Shown: one piece after another, positions 7,640-17,100 of the stretch | Numbering within the stretch: the first letter of the stretch is position 1 | How the letters are laid out: each line of letters begins with the position of its first letter | NCBI GenBank assembly: GCA_900471925.1 | Contig: UCGV01000005.1 | Location: 1 to 64,000, forward strand | Length of the DNA stretch: 64,000 nt | Direction of reading: 5' to 3' | Origin: Hyphomicrobiales bacterium | Lineage (GTDB): Bacteria > Pseudomonadota > Alphaproteobacteria > Rhizobiales > Rhizobiaceae | Translations under genes and position numbers: made by a program | Notes under the pieces: generated by a model | The model's database searches: none | The model's input: the letters and a program-made list of their open reading frames with translations, nothing else | Told to the model about the DNA's origin: nothing

Positions 7640-8689
7640 TCAAGCGGTTGTTGCACGCAGCCGCGGTTGAGAACTAGGTTTGGAACCTGACCATCCGAGC
7701 GCCGGAGCTACCTCGGTTGCGATCAGCTCAAGCGACCGCAAAATGTAGGGGTGCGGTGGATCGACCGAATGAACCTGGAATACGAGATCGGTGACGCGTG
7801 CGAGGGACACATCCGCCTTCAGGCTGGCGATGACCTCATCGGGCGTACCGACATGGACGTCGAATGCCTTGATCAGCTCTTCCGTCGTGGATGCATTCAC
7901 CTTGTGGCCGTTCGCGATGAACCGCTCAAGGCTAAGCCGAAGACCGATCTCCGCGAAACGAAGTGCCTCCTTGCGGTCATCGGCAACAAACAGGCTGCGG
8001 GAGCCCAGAATGCGCCGAGCTCGTCCCTTCGGAAGCGCGGCCAGATAGGTATCGATAATCGGGTTCTGGAGCTCCCAAAGTTCGGCGTTCGGGGCTTCTT
8101 CCGGCCGGGGCTGTGTTCGCGACAACATCAGCCCGTCGCCATCCTTTCCAGCACGCTCACCGCCCGCAACGGAAAACGTTGCTTGCCAAACACGGTCGCC
8201 GAGGTCTCTTCCGGACGGATACAGGTGGTTATCTCCGGCAAGCGCCCGTCCCGCCCACGCATCGCGAACGGTGGCGAGATGGCTGGCGTAAACAGTAGCC
8301 CGATCGCCGCTTTGCAATCCAAAAGGCAGGAAGGACTGCGGCGTTCCACCCGTACCAAAACCGACCTCAAGACGGCCATCTGAAAGCAGGTCAAGGACGG
8401 CTGTATCTTCAGCCACTCGGACCGGATTTTCCATCGGAAGAGTTATAACGCCCGTCCCCAGTCGGATGCGTGAAGTCCGAGCTGCCACGTCCGCGAGGAA
8501 TACCAAGGGAGCAGGCAGGCCGCCTTCGTCACCGTTGAAATGGTGCTGGGCGATCCAGGCCGTGTCGAAACCGAGTTTCTCCGCATGGACGATCTGTTCT
8601 GCCACGAGGCGATAACGGGTCGCCGGGTCTGCCTGGTCGAGCACCCTGCTGAAGAAGCCGAGCCGTTTGGGGATGTCTGTCCATGTCAT
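7640..8689 (-). CDS. FMN-dependent luciferase-like monooxygenase, KPN_01858 type
   Basis: The 349-residue protein has the bacterial luciferase-like TIM barrel. The pattern EKLGFDTAWIAQHHFNGDEG, SRIRLGTGVITLPMENPVRV and DLLSDGRLEVGFGTGG is diagnostic of flavin-dependent LLM enzymes, including the QHHF signature. Such enzymes use reduced FMN and oxygen to oxygenate substrates, often organosulfur or amine compounds. No flavin reductase is in the operon. The ATG two bases after the ABC ATPase stop was preferred over one overlapping it because a GCAGGA site serves it. The substrate is unknown. Confidence 0.85.
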   Translation of the reverse strand: MTWTDIPKRLGFFSRVLDQADPATRYRLVAEQIVHAEKLGFDTAWIAQHHFNGDEGGLPAPLVFLADVAARTSRIRLGTGVITLPMENPVRVAEDTAVLDLLSDGRLEVGFGTGGTPQSFLPFGLQSGDRATVYASHLATVRDAWAGRALAGDNHLYPSGRDLGDRVWQATFSVAGGERAGKDGDGLMLSRTQPRPEEAPNAELWELQNPIIDTYLAALPKGRARRILGSRSLFVADDRKEALRFAEIGLRLSLERFIANGHKVNASTTEELIKAFDVHVGTPDEVIASLKADVSLARVTDLVFQVHSVDPPHPYILRSLELIATEVAPALGWSGSKPSSQPRLRATTA

Positions 8690-8690
8690 G

Positions 8691-10376
8691 CTAATGTCCT
8701 GCATTAAAAGTCGTCGGTTGAATGGCGAGATGAGGCAGCTTCCTCCCGGGGATCGCTTCGATCAGTTCTCGGGTGTAGGCGCTCTTCGGATTGGTGAAGA
8801 CCTCTTCGACGGGTCCGTCATCGACGATACGTCCCTTGTTCAGCACACTGACGGTGTCGGCGATCTGCCTGACCACGGCGAGATCGTGCGAGACGAAAAG
8901 ATAGGTCAGACCGAGATCGCGTTGCAGCTCGTCGAGCAGTGCGAGGATTTGCGCCTGCACGGTAACATCGAGGGCGGATACCGCTTCATCCAGCACCAGA
9001 ACCTGCGGCTTCAGGACCAGTGCTCTGGCGATGGCGACACGCTGACGCTGGCCTCCAGACAATGCCTGCGGCCTTCGCTGCAGCACGGTGAGTGGCAAGC
9101 CAACTCGCTCAATCGTGTCCTCGACACGTTTAGCTCTTTCTTCCTTGCGCAGTGGTTCGAAATTGAGAAGCGGCTCTTCGACAGTGCGGAAGATCGTTTG
9201 CTTCGGATCGAGAGAACCGAACGGGTTCTGGTAGACGAGCTGTATCTTCCTGCGAAACTGTCTCAACGTTTCGCCGCGAAGGATCGACAGGTCGAAGCCG
9301 TCCACGATCACCTTGCCGGAGCTCGGTTTCTGGAAGCCCGAAACGATGCGGATCGTTGTCGTCTTTCCGGAGCCGGACTCGCCGACGATCGCGTGGGTCG
9401 ATCCTCTGCGAACGCGGAAAGAGACGTCATCTACGGCCCGGAAGTTTGCTTTGCCGCCCAGTCCGAAATCCTGGACGAGGTTATCGACGACCAGAATGTC
9501 GTCAGATGCCCGGTGACTTTCGCCTTCGGTCGATGCGAAACGCGGTTTGGAATTAAGAGACGGCGCATCTGCCAGCAACTGCCGGGTATAAGCGCTCTGT
9601 GGGTTTGCCAGAATATCGGCAGTGCGACCTTGCTCCTGGATGCGGCCCTGCTTCAGGACGACCAGTCTGTTCGAACGGTCCGCGGCCACTCCGAGATCGT
9701 GGGTTACCAGAAGGACCGCGGTCCCATACTCGGTTCGTAGTTCATCGACCAGATCGAGAATGTGCTTCTGTACGGTGACGTCGAGCGCACTCGTGGGTTC
9801 GTCGGCAATGATCAATGCGGGCTTCAAAGCTATGGCGATTGCGATCAGCACACGCTGCTTCATGCCGCCAGAGAGTTCGTGGGGATATTGCTGGGCACGT
9901 AGCTTCGGCTCTGAGAGACCGACGCGCTCGAGCAGTTCTATTGCTTGGGCATAGGCGACGGGACCAGTTGCATGGCCATGGATCGCGAGAATTTCCGCGA
10001 CCTGCTTGCCGACGGTCTTGACCGGATTGAGTGAATTGCCGGGATCTTGCGGGATCAAGCTGACAACCTTCCCGCGTATTGCGTCGAGACGTTTCTGCGG
10101 CCAGCCTGAAATATCAGTACCGTTGAGCCGGATGCTGCCGCTTTCGATGCGACCGTTTGCGGCCAGCAGGCCGATTATGGCCTGCGCCGACGAGGTCTTT
10201 CCCGATCCTGATTCACCGACAAGCGCAACAACTTCACCGGGTGCCACCTTGAAGTCGATGCCATGGACCACCTTATGGAGCCCGGTACCGTCTTGATAGC
10301 CGACCGTCAGCCCGACTACATCAAGAACAGGTTCCAAACCGACAGCCTCGATCGGCGTTGAGATTGGGCGGTTCAT
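8691..10376 (-). CDS. Peptide-type ABC transporter, fused ATPase (DppD-DppF like)
   Basis: The 561-residue protein carries two complete ABC ATPase domains. The first has Walker A GESGSGKT, signature LSGGMKQR and Walker B LIIADEPTSALD. The second has GESGSGKTTT, LSGGQRQR and LVLDEAVSALD, where Ala follows the catalytic Glu instead of the more usual Pro. Each domain is followed by the short C-terminal extension (nPqsaYTRqLL) of oligopeptide/dipeptide importers. The start overlaps the DppC-like stop (ATGA). It powers import of the substrate captured by the family 5 binding protein upstream. Confidence 0.92.
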   Translation of the reverse strand: MNRPISTPIEAVGLEPVLDVVGLTVGYQDGTGLHKVVHGIDFKVAPGEVVALVGESGSGKTSSAQAIIGLLAANGRIESGSIRLNGTDISGWPQKRLDAIRGKVVSLIPQDPGNSLNPVKTVGKQVAEILAIHGHATGPVAYAQAIELLERVGLSEPKLRAQQYPHELSGGMKQRVLIAIAIALKPALIIADEPTSALDVTVQKHILDLVDELRTEYGTAVLLVTHDLGVAADRSNRLVVLKQGRIQEQGRTADILANPQSAYTRQLLADAPSLNSKPRFASTEGESHRASDDILVVDNLVQDFGLGGKANFRAVDDVSFRVRRGSTHAIVGESGSGKTTTIRIVSGFQKPSSGKVIVDGFDLSILRGETLRQFRRKIQLVYQNPFGSLDPKQTIFRTVEEPLLNFEPLRKEERAKRVEDTIERVGLPLTVLQRRPQALSGGQRQRVAIARALVLKPQVLVLDEAVSALDVTVQAQILALLDELQRDLGLTYLFVSHDLAVVRQIADTVSVLNKGRIVDDGPVEEVFTNPKSAYTRELIEAIPGRKLPHLAIQPTTFNAGH

Positions 10377-11287
10377 CTTGATCCCTTTCCGATGGCTTGA
10401 CTGATCCGGTTCACCGACAGCACCACGACGACAACGACGATGCCCGGCGCTGCGGTGAGCCACCACGCGGTAGCGACATAGTTTCGGCCCTCGGCGATGA
10501 GCAAACCCCACTCGGGTGTTGGAGGCGGCGCGCCATAGCCGAGGAAACCGAGCGTCGACAGCTGCAAAATGGCCCAGCCGATCTGGAGCGCGGTGTAGGC
10601 GATGACAGACGTCAGAGAGTTGGGGAGGACATGGCGCCAGAGCACTTTCAGGAAGCTGCCGCCACTGCCGAACGCCGCCTCGACATAGTCACTGCGTCTG
10701 ACGGAGACGACTTCGGATCGAACCAGGCGGGCAAAGCTCGCTATTGAGGTTACGCCCACCGCAATCGCCGCGTTGATCGTACCAAATCCCAGAAGGATGA
10801 TGATGCTCAGCGAAAGCAGCAAAACGGGTATGGAGAGAAGGACGTCGATGATGCGCATCACGACCGTCTCAACCCAGCCCCCCAGAGAACCTGCAAGAAG
10901 CCCGAGTGTCGTTCCGACGATCAGCCCAATGCCAACGGCAGCAAGCGCACCGGACAACGAGTGGACAGCGCCGTAGACGAGACGTGCGTAGAGGTCACGC
11001 CCAAGCGAATCCGTGCCGAGCAGATGCAGGGCGCTCGGTGCCTTCAGCTGCTGACGCGGAATACCTTCCACGGGATTGTAGGAGGTGAACAGACCGGGCG
11101 CGATAGCCCAGAGCAGGACGATGACCAACACGATGCTGGCGAGAACCAGACTGGGATCGAATACGAGGCGACGCCTGGTCGCTATCGTGCTCGTCCCGCC
11201 ATCGACGCCTTGAGTTGCGGCGGGCCGGGTCACCGGATCGGGGCTGTCCATGTTGAACTGGCGTTCCGGGGCCTCGACATGGCTCAT
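10373..11287 (-). CDS. Peptide-type ABC transporter permease (DppC like)
   Basis: The 304-residue protein has a disordered N-terminus, one membrane segment (LVLASIVLVIVLLWAIAPGL) and five more in the BPD-type permease domain. HLLGTDSLGRDLYARLVYGA is the hallmark of DppC/OppC proteins, and the EAA loop reads YVEAAFGSGGSFLKVLWRHV. It overlaps the DppB-like gene and the ATPase by four bases at each end, so the three are translationally coupled. The start before SHVEAPE is fixed by this overlap. Confidence 0.92.
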   Translation of the reverse strand: MSHVEAPERQFNMDSPDPVTRPAATQGVDGGTSTIATRRRLVFDPSLVLASIVLVIVLLWAIAPGLFTSYNPVEGIPRQQLKAPSALHLLGTDSLGRDLYARLVYGAVHSLSGALAAVGIGLIVGTTLGLLAGSLGGWVETVVMRIIDVLLSIPVLLLSLSIIILLGFGTINAAIAVGVTSIASFARLVRSEVVSVRRSDYVEAAFGSGGSFLKVLWRHVLPNSLTSVIAYTALQIGWAILQLSTLGFLGYGAPPPTPEWGLLIAEGRNYVATAWWLTAAPGIVVVVVVLSVNRISQAIGKGSR

Positions 11288-12228
11288 CGGCGTTCTCCCA
11301 GCGTTGTTCTCAGGCGCGGATCGAAGACGGGGTAAAGAAGATCGACAACCAGACTGATCGTGACGAATGCCGCGGCCGAAATGACGACGATCGTCTGGAG
11401 AACGGCGACGTCCTGGAAGTTCACCGCCTGTTCGGCGAGACTTCCAATTCCATTCCGCCCGAACACGGTCTCGGTGATGACAGCTCCGGCGATCAACTCG
11501 CCGAACAGCAGGCCGGCCACGGTCATGACAGGGAGCACTGCGTTCTTGGCGACATGCCGCCACAGCACCCACGAATGAGAAGCGCCTTTGGCACGGGCAA
11601 CAGGCACGAACGGGCGCGTAAGCACCTCATCGATATTGCGCAATAGAATTTGGGCGAGCGGAGCCGAGATCGGAACGGCGACCGTCAACACAGGCAGGAT
11701 CAGCCCCTGCCACGGGCCGGGGTTGATGACCGGGACCAGCCGAAAGCGGAACGAGAAAATCTGGATCAGCATGATCCCGAGCCAAAAGGTTGGAACGGAG
11801 ATGAACAGCGAAGGGATCGAGTGCGCGAGGGAGCGCGCCCATCCGAAGCTTGGTAGGTTCGCGAGCATGGCGATCAGCACCGACAGCACGATCGCCCCGA
11901 GCAATCCCAAACCCGCCAACCACAGTGTCGGCGGAAGGTTCGCGGCAATCTGTTCCCGGACGGCGACGCCCGCCTGCAATGAATATCCGAAATTGCCGGT
12001 CAGGAAATTGCTGATGGAATGCAGGTATTGGGCGAAGATCGTTCCATCCGCCGCGTAGGCGGCGCGGATATCGGCGATCTGTTCCGGGCTCAAACCGAAG
12101 TCCGGGTTTTGGAACTTGATCAGAACCGCGTCGCCCGGCAATGCCTGAAGCAAGACGAAGGAAACCGTGAACGCTGCCCAAAGGACGAGCACCGCCTGCC
12201 CAATTCGCGAGAGTATGTATTTTGCCAT
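11284..12228 (-). CDS. Peptide-type ABC transporter permease (DppB like)
   Basis: The 314-residue protein has an N-terminal membrane segment (ILSRIGQAVLVLWAAFTVSF) and the large periplasmic loop and five-helix core of DppB/OppB permeases. The EAA region reads VARAKGASHSWVLWRHVAKN. The ATG before AKYILSR follows a GAGGAGACC site. A GC hairpin in the 47 bases separating it from the binding-protein gene probably lowers expression relative to that gene. Confidence 0.92.
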   Translation of the reverse strand: MAKYILSRIGQAVLVLWAAFTVSFVLLQALPGDAVLIKFQNPDFGLSPEQIADIRAAYAADGTIFAQYLHSISNFLTGNFGYSLQAGVAVREQIAANLPPTLWLAGLGLLGAIVLSVLIAMLANLPSFGWARSLAHSIPSLFISVPTFWLGIMLIQIFSFRFRLVPVINPGPWQGLILPVLTVAVPISAPLAQILLRNIDEVLTRPFVPVARAKGASHSWVLWRHVAKNAVLPVMTVAGLLFGELIAGAVITETVFGRNGIGSLAEQAVNFQDVAVLQTIVVISAAAFVTISLVVDLLYPVFDPRLRTTLGERR

Positions 12229-12242
12229 AAAGGTCTCCTCGG

Positions 12243-12265
12243 CTGGCCCGGGCTTGCCGGGCCAG
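12243..12265 (-). terminator. Intercistronic hairpin after the binding-protein gene
   Basis: A perfect nine-base stem CTGGCCCGG/CCGGGCCAG with a five-base loop lies between the binding-protein stop and the DppB-like start. No T tract follows on the minus strand, so it is more likely a transcript stabiliser or attenuator than a full terminator. This is a common arrangement for keeping binding protein in excess. Confidence 0.55.
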
Positions 12266-12275
12266 TCTCCTGTAC

Positions 12276-13904
12276 TCAATGTTCAGCGAGCCAGGTGCTG
12301 TAGAAGGAGGGCCGACCAACAGCTTCAAACGCGACGCCATTGACGTATGGAGCGCCAGCAAAGGCTTGCGGCTCTTCGAAAATCGGGATCGCATAGGCTT
12401 GATCGAGGACGTAGTTCTGGACTGCGGCCGCGATCGACAGGCGCTTTTCCCGGTTTGGTTCCGAAGAAAGGCTTTCCAGCAGCTGGTTCAGCTTGTCATC
12501 GACGAAGCTCTTCACTTTGTCGCTTTGGCCACCCTTCTGGCGTAGGACGTCCCGGTTCTTCGGGTAATAATTGCTCTTGATCACATCGGGATCTGCACGA
12601 CCGACCATCGCCGGCGACACCGGCGTCTTCGCCGGATCGAGATCGTCCAATGTCTTGCTGCCTGCGTCCCCAGCCAGCACGTTGAGCGCTACGCCAAGCT
12701 TGGCCCACTGCTGTGCAACCAGCTGAAGCGTGGCCTTGTTCTGCGGCTGCGGCGGGGATTCATAGGCGGTCAGCACCAGCTTCTGACCGTCCTTGGCGCG
12801 GATTCCGTCTCCTCCGAGCTTCCAGCCGGCGTCGTCCAGGAGTTTTGCGGACTGCGCGGGGTCGTAGCTCAGCTTCGCCGACAGATCCACATAGCCTTGT
12901 GCCGTCGAAGCGATGATCGACTTCGCCTGCGGATAATGATCCGAGAACAGTGTCGTCACGATTTCCTGCGCGTTGGTGCCATGGAGGAGAGCTTCGCGGA
13001 CACGCAGATCGCTCACCAACGGGTTATCCGGGCGGAAGACGACGCTGTTGTTCACGCCGCGAGTCGGGGCCGCGTAGATCTTGTAGCCCTGCGCTTCCAC
13101 CTGCTCCTCGTCGTAGGCTTGAACCTGGCGGATGAAGTCTGCCTGACCTGAGAGCAGCGCGCCGATGCGGACGCTGTCCTCTCCCGTCACGATGTATTTG
13201 ATCCCGTCGAGATAGGCGCTGCCCTGATGCTCGAGTTTCGCCGGACCCCAGTTGTAGTCATTGCGAGCCTTCAGCGACAATTCCTTGCCGAGCGTCTCGC
13301 TTTCAACAACGAACGGACCCGAGCCGATGATCTTGGTCGCGTCACCCAGCTGCTCGAAGGGCAAAGACAGTGTCTTCAGCGATACAAGGCCCGATCCGAT
13401 GACCGACGTGCCCTGCAGAAAACCCGGCGACGGGCGCTTGAAATAGAACTTGACGGTATAGGGATCGACCACCTCGCTGTGGTCGTAATTATTGATAACT
13501 TCCGACACCGGAAGCTTGAGAGCTTTGTCGCCGAGGCCGAAGACGTCATAGTTCTTGGAAACTGCGTTCGCATCCACGGGCGACCCGTCCGAGAATGTGA
13601 CGCCTTTGCGGATCTTGAACGTATATTCCGTGGCGTTGTCGTTGACCGTCCAGGATTCCGCGATCCATGGCTCGATCTCCAGCGTCTTGGGATTCTGATA
13701 GGTCAGCTTGTCGGTGATCTGGTTGAGAATACCGCCGTTCGGGTAGAAGCCGCCTGCAGGCGGATAAAGATTGGTATGCGTTTGCTGCTCAAGATAGATG
13801 AGCGTGCCCCCTTTTGCGGGTTGGTCATCTGCGAAGGCGGATGCGCCAAGCGCGATCCAGGCCCCGAGGAAAGTAGCAGCAGTGAGATTGGCTTTAATGC
13901 CCAT
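12276..13904 (-). CDS. Peptide-type ABC transporter binding protein, KPN_01854 type
   Basis: The 542-residue protein is a family 5 periplasmic binding protein. A Sec signal (LTAATFLGAWIALGASAFAD) is followed by GGTLIYLEQQTHTNLYPP and then WIAESWTVNDNATEYTFKIR, the conserved early domain of this family. The combination with the LLM enzyme and two CMD proteins matches the clusters whose members are named after KPN_01854 and KPN_01858. It is the first gene of the operon, downstream of an inverted repeat. The ligand is unknown; a sulfur- or amine-containing small molecule is only a guess. Confidence 0.88.
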   Translation of the reverse strand: MGIKANLTAATFLGAWIALGASAFADDQPAKGGTLIYLEQQTHTNLYPPAGGFYPNGGILNQITDKLTYQNPKTLEIEPWIAESWTVNDNATEYTFKIRKGVTFSDGSPVDANAVSKNYDVFGLGDKALKLPVSEVINNYDHSEVVDPYTVKFYFKRPSPGFLQGTSVIGSGLVSLKTLSLPFEQLGDATKIIGSGPFVVESETLGKELSLKARNDYNWGPAKLEHQGSAYLDGIKYIVTGEDSVRIGALLSGQADFIRQVQAYDEEQVEAQGYKIYAAPTRGVNNSVVFRPDNPLVSDLRVREALLHGTNAQEIVTTLFSDHYPQAKSIIASTAQGYVDLSAKLSYDPAQSAKLLDDAGWKLGGDGIRAKDGQKLVLTAYESPPQPQNKATLQLVAQQWAKLGVALNVLAGDAGSKTLDDLDPAKTPVSPAMVGRADPDVIKSNYYPKNRDVLRQKGGQSDKVKSFVDDKLNQLLESLSSEPNREKRLSIAAAVQNYVLDQAYAIPIFEEPQAFAGAPYVNGVAFEAVGRPSFYSTWLAEH

Positions 13905-13960
13905 TTGAAGCGCCCCGAAATTTGTTACGGGACAAAGCTAGGCTATAGATTATTTAGTAC

Positions 13961-13978
13961 ATAGAATTTGTATTCTAT
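13961..13978 (-). promoter_or_regulatory. Inverted repeat upstream of the peptide-ABC/monooxygenase operon
   Basis: A perfect seven-base inverted repeat ATAGAAT-ttgt-ATTCTAT lies about 57 bases upstream of the binding-protein ATG in an AT-rich patch. Position and symmetry fit a regulator site for the operon. No regulator gene is adjacent. Confidence 0.4.
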
Positions 13979-14112
13979 TTTCTCTCACGCGCGTAAAATG
14001 AAAAGAGCGTTGGCTGTCCCCTCGTCGGCGGGACTTTCCGAGCAAGGGGGAAGTGGGGCAAAGGGTACACGCGCGTTGGGTGAGCGGAGGTCGTGCCGCG
14101 GCTGGACCCATT

Positions 14113-17100
14113 CTACTCCGCCGCGATCCTACCAAGCCGGGATGCCGACTGAACCGTCTCCAGATCATGCAGCCGGACACCCGGGCAAACCTTCTTGGCG
14201 ATCTCGGTCAGGTGCTGATGATGCGTCAAATAAATTACCTGTCCATGCCCGGCCATCTCAGTGAACAACCGGAATGCCTCCTCCGCGCGGAAGTCATCGA
14301 AGGTTTCCATGATGTCGTCGGCGATGAACGGAATGGGGGCTCGATTGGCGACGAACTCGTGATATCCCGCCACCCGTAGCGCGAGATAGAGCTGGAACCG
14401 CGCCCCCTTGGACAGTTCGTCGGCAATCTTCGAACCACCGTTCGCCGATACGGCGATCAGAAACTCCCCATCCTTGCCGGGTTGCGCGGCGACACCTGTG
14501 TAAGCTCCGCGGCTGATGGTCTTGAATGCCTCCGACGCCCTTGTCATCATCCCGCTTCGATGGCGATCTCTATAAAGTTTCAGCGCCTGTTCGGCGGCGG
14601 TTATTCCCGCGCGAAGCTCAATGTAACGGCCCGCCCGCTCCTCGATTTCAAGCAAAATGGTGCGCCGCTGCTCTTCAATTGCCGCGACGGCGGAATCGCC
14701 GCCGATGGCGTCGAGCGCTTTTTGCATGGTGGAGCGTTCATGGAAGACGTCGTGACATTTTCTGTCCTGGTCTTCGAGGATCGGCGTCAGCAGTGCAAGC
14801 TGGCCCTCCAAATCCTCCCTATTCACCGATGCGAGCTTCTCCTCGACATCACCGATATCGTTCGCGCCATTGATCTCGATGAGTTCTTGCTCGACGTCAG
14901 AAATCGAGGTCCGCAACGCTCGCCGTTTCGTGGAAAGGTCAATGAAGGCTTCGACCTCATCGAGGCTGGTGCAGCCAAAGAACGCTGCCATCTTCTCTAT
15001 CTGGGCATCGAGCACTTCCTTGGTGACAAGATATTCGCGCCCGTCCTCGTGCCTCTTGTCGAGATCGCGTCCAAGCCTCTCGCGCTGCTCCCTTCCCCGC
15101 TCCGCTGCCTTGATACGATCGGTGATCGTCCGTGTAAGCTCCGTGAGAGAGGCGGATTTCTGGATTTCCAGGCTGTCGCACAATTCGAACACCGAAGCTT
15201 CGAAGAGCGCGCTGTCCTTTTCCATTTTCTGGATTCGATCGATGAGGCTGTCCTTGGCTTCGATTGCGGACGCCAGCTTCTCGATAACGTCGAGGATCCC
15301 GTTGACTGCATCGACGTCCGGGAGGATTGACGCCTCACCCAACCAGCAGCCGTTGCACAGCTCGGACCATCTGGCGTCCCATTCCTGCAGGGCCTTCACA
15401 GCATCGTTCATCGCACGGGCGCGCGCGGCATTATCCTCCTTCAGTCGCACCAGACCATCTGCCTGATCCATGGCGTGGTTGAAGCCATCGAGGCCTTCCT
15501 CGGCGGCGGCAAACAGCGTTGCGAGGTTGGCATCGCCGCCGGCCGTCAGGCCAGCAGCCTTGATAGCCGCAAGCAACAGTCTCTTCGATTGCTGAGCCCT
15601 GTCGCGGATTTCGGCGACTTCCTGGTCGACGGCCGATAGGTCGTCACGTGCTCTCAGAGCAACGGTTCTTCTGCGCAGCCATTCTTCCAGCTCTGAAGGA
15701 TCAACGCCAAATTCGACACCGGACGAAATCGATGCCAAAGTTGGGGACATCTCCGCCCGTAGTTCCGCGAGCGAACGTGCGGTCGATTCAATGCGCTCGC
15801 GCGCAATTTCGATATCGGAACCTACGGACGCTCGGCTCAGCATCAACTGCGCGAGCTTGCTGGCTTCCGAGAAATGCAGGAGCCGTTGCGAAACGAGGTG
15901 ATCGTCCGCTCTCATGGTATGCTCAAAGGCGTCGGCCGATTGCTGGTCCATGGCCTGACGGTGTGAAACCCATGCCTTTTCACGGGCGGCCCTGCTAGCC
16001 GCAACCGAAGGCTCATCGATCTCCCCTGCCCGAGCGCGCAGGACTTCGATCTCCGCGTTCATCCGTCGGGCTTCCGGCTCCAGGCGCTCGAGTTCGGCAT
16101 GCGTTGTCTTCGCCCGCTCCCGGCCCGCCTGATATCGCGTTTTCCAATCGTTCAGCTTCGCGGCCGACGGCACACTCATTGCCGCCAGGTCGGCCGGGCT
16201 GCCATTCCAGGGAACCAACTGCGCAAGGCTTTCGGCCAATACGCCGTCCGCGCCATCCCGCCGCCGCAGCAGCGAACGGGACGCGACCTCGTCGTCCGAT
16301 TTCGGCAACGCTTTCACCGTCGCCGCAAGCGCTTCGAAAGCCCTGATCCGTGCAGGATCGCGAAAGTCCTCGAAGAGGGAAATCCGATCGCCCTCATCCT
16401 GAAGTGCGCGCTCCGAACGAGCAAGCTCTTCCGCCGCGGAAGCGTGTCGAGCTTCGACACCGGATCTGGCACTGATAAGCGATCGGAATTTCCCGACGGT
16501 CGCCGCATCCAGCACCAACTGCGCAGGCGTTTTCTCGCCGGCTTTGCCCAGCTGCAGGAGGAGCGTTTCGACAGAGAGTTCAGCGACACGCCCAGTCAGC
16601 TTCGGTACATCGACCTGTGCCGTCAGGTATCTCGGCTCTAAGGTCTTCGTGAGATCGGCAACGCGGGCCGCAAGGCCAAGAGCGACCGCATCATCGACGA
16701 TCCCGTCAATATCGTTCTCGATTTCCGCTACGGTTCGGGCGATCTCGTCAAGCTTGACGCGGATTTCGATTTCACCGTTGCGGATTTTCGGGAGTTCGAT
16801 CTTCCACGATTCCGGAGGGTCGGAAACCGTCTCGAGCGCGTCGAGCTGACCTCGAAGCCCGGTGAGCCGCCGCATCGTGGGAAGCGCGCGCAGGACACGG
16901 TTGATGTCGTCGGCCTGACGCTGGGTGTTTGCGCGCTCGGTCAAAGCCTTGTTATACAGACCGTCGAGGCGCTGCAGTTCAGCCAACCTCTTACGATACT
17001 CAGTGGCTTGGAGGTCGAGCTCTTCGCGCTTCTGCTTCAGCTCCGCCAACCGAGCCTTGAGCTCGCTCAATTGGCTGCTGCGTCCGCGAAATTTGTAGAA

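Noticed and set aside
8667-9740. Long plus-strand open frame (357 codons) inside the fused ABC ATPase gene
   Set aside because: It is the antisense of a gene with complete Walker and signature motifs; its own translation shows no domain.
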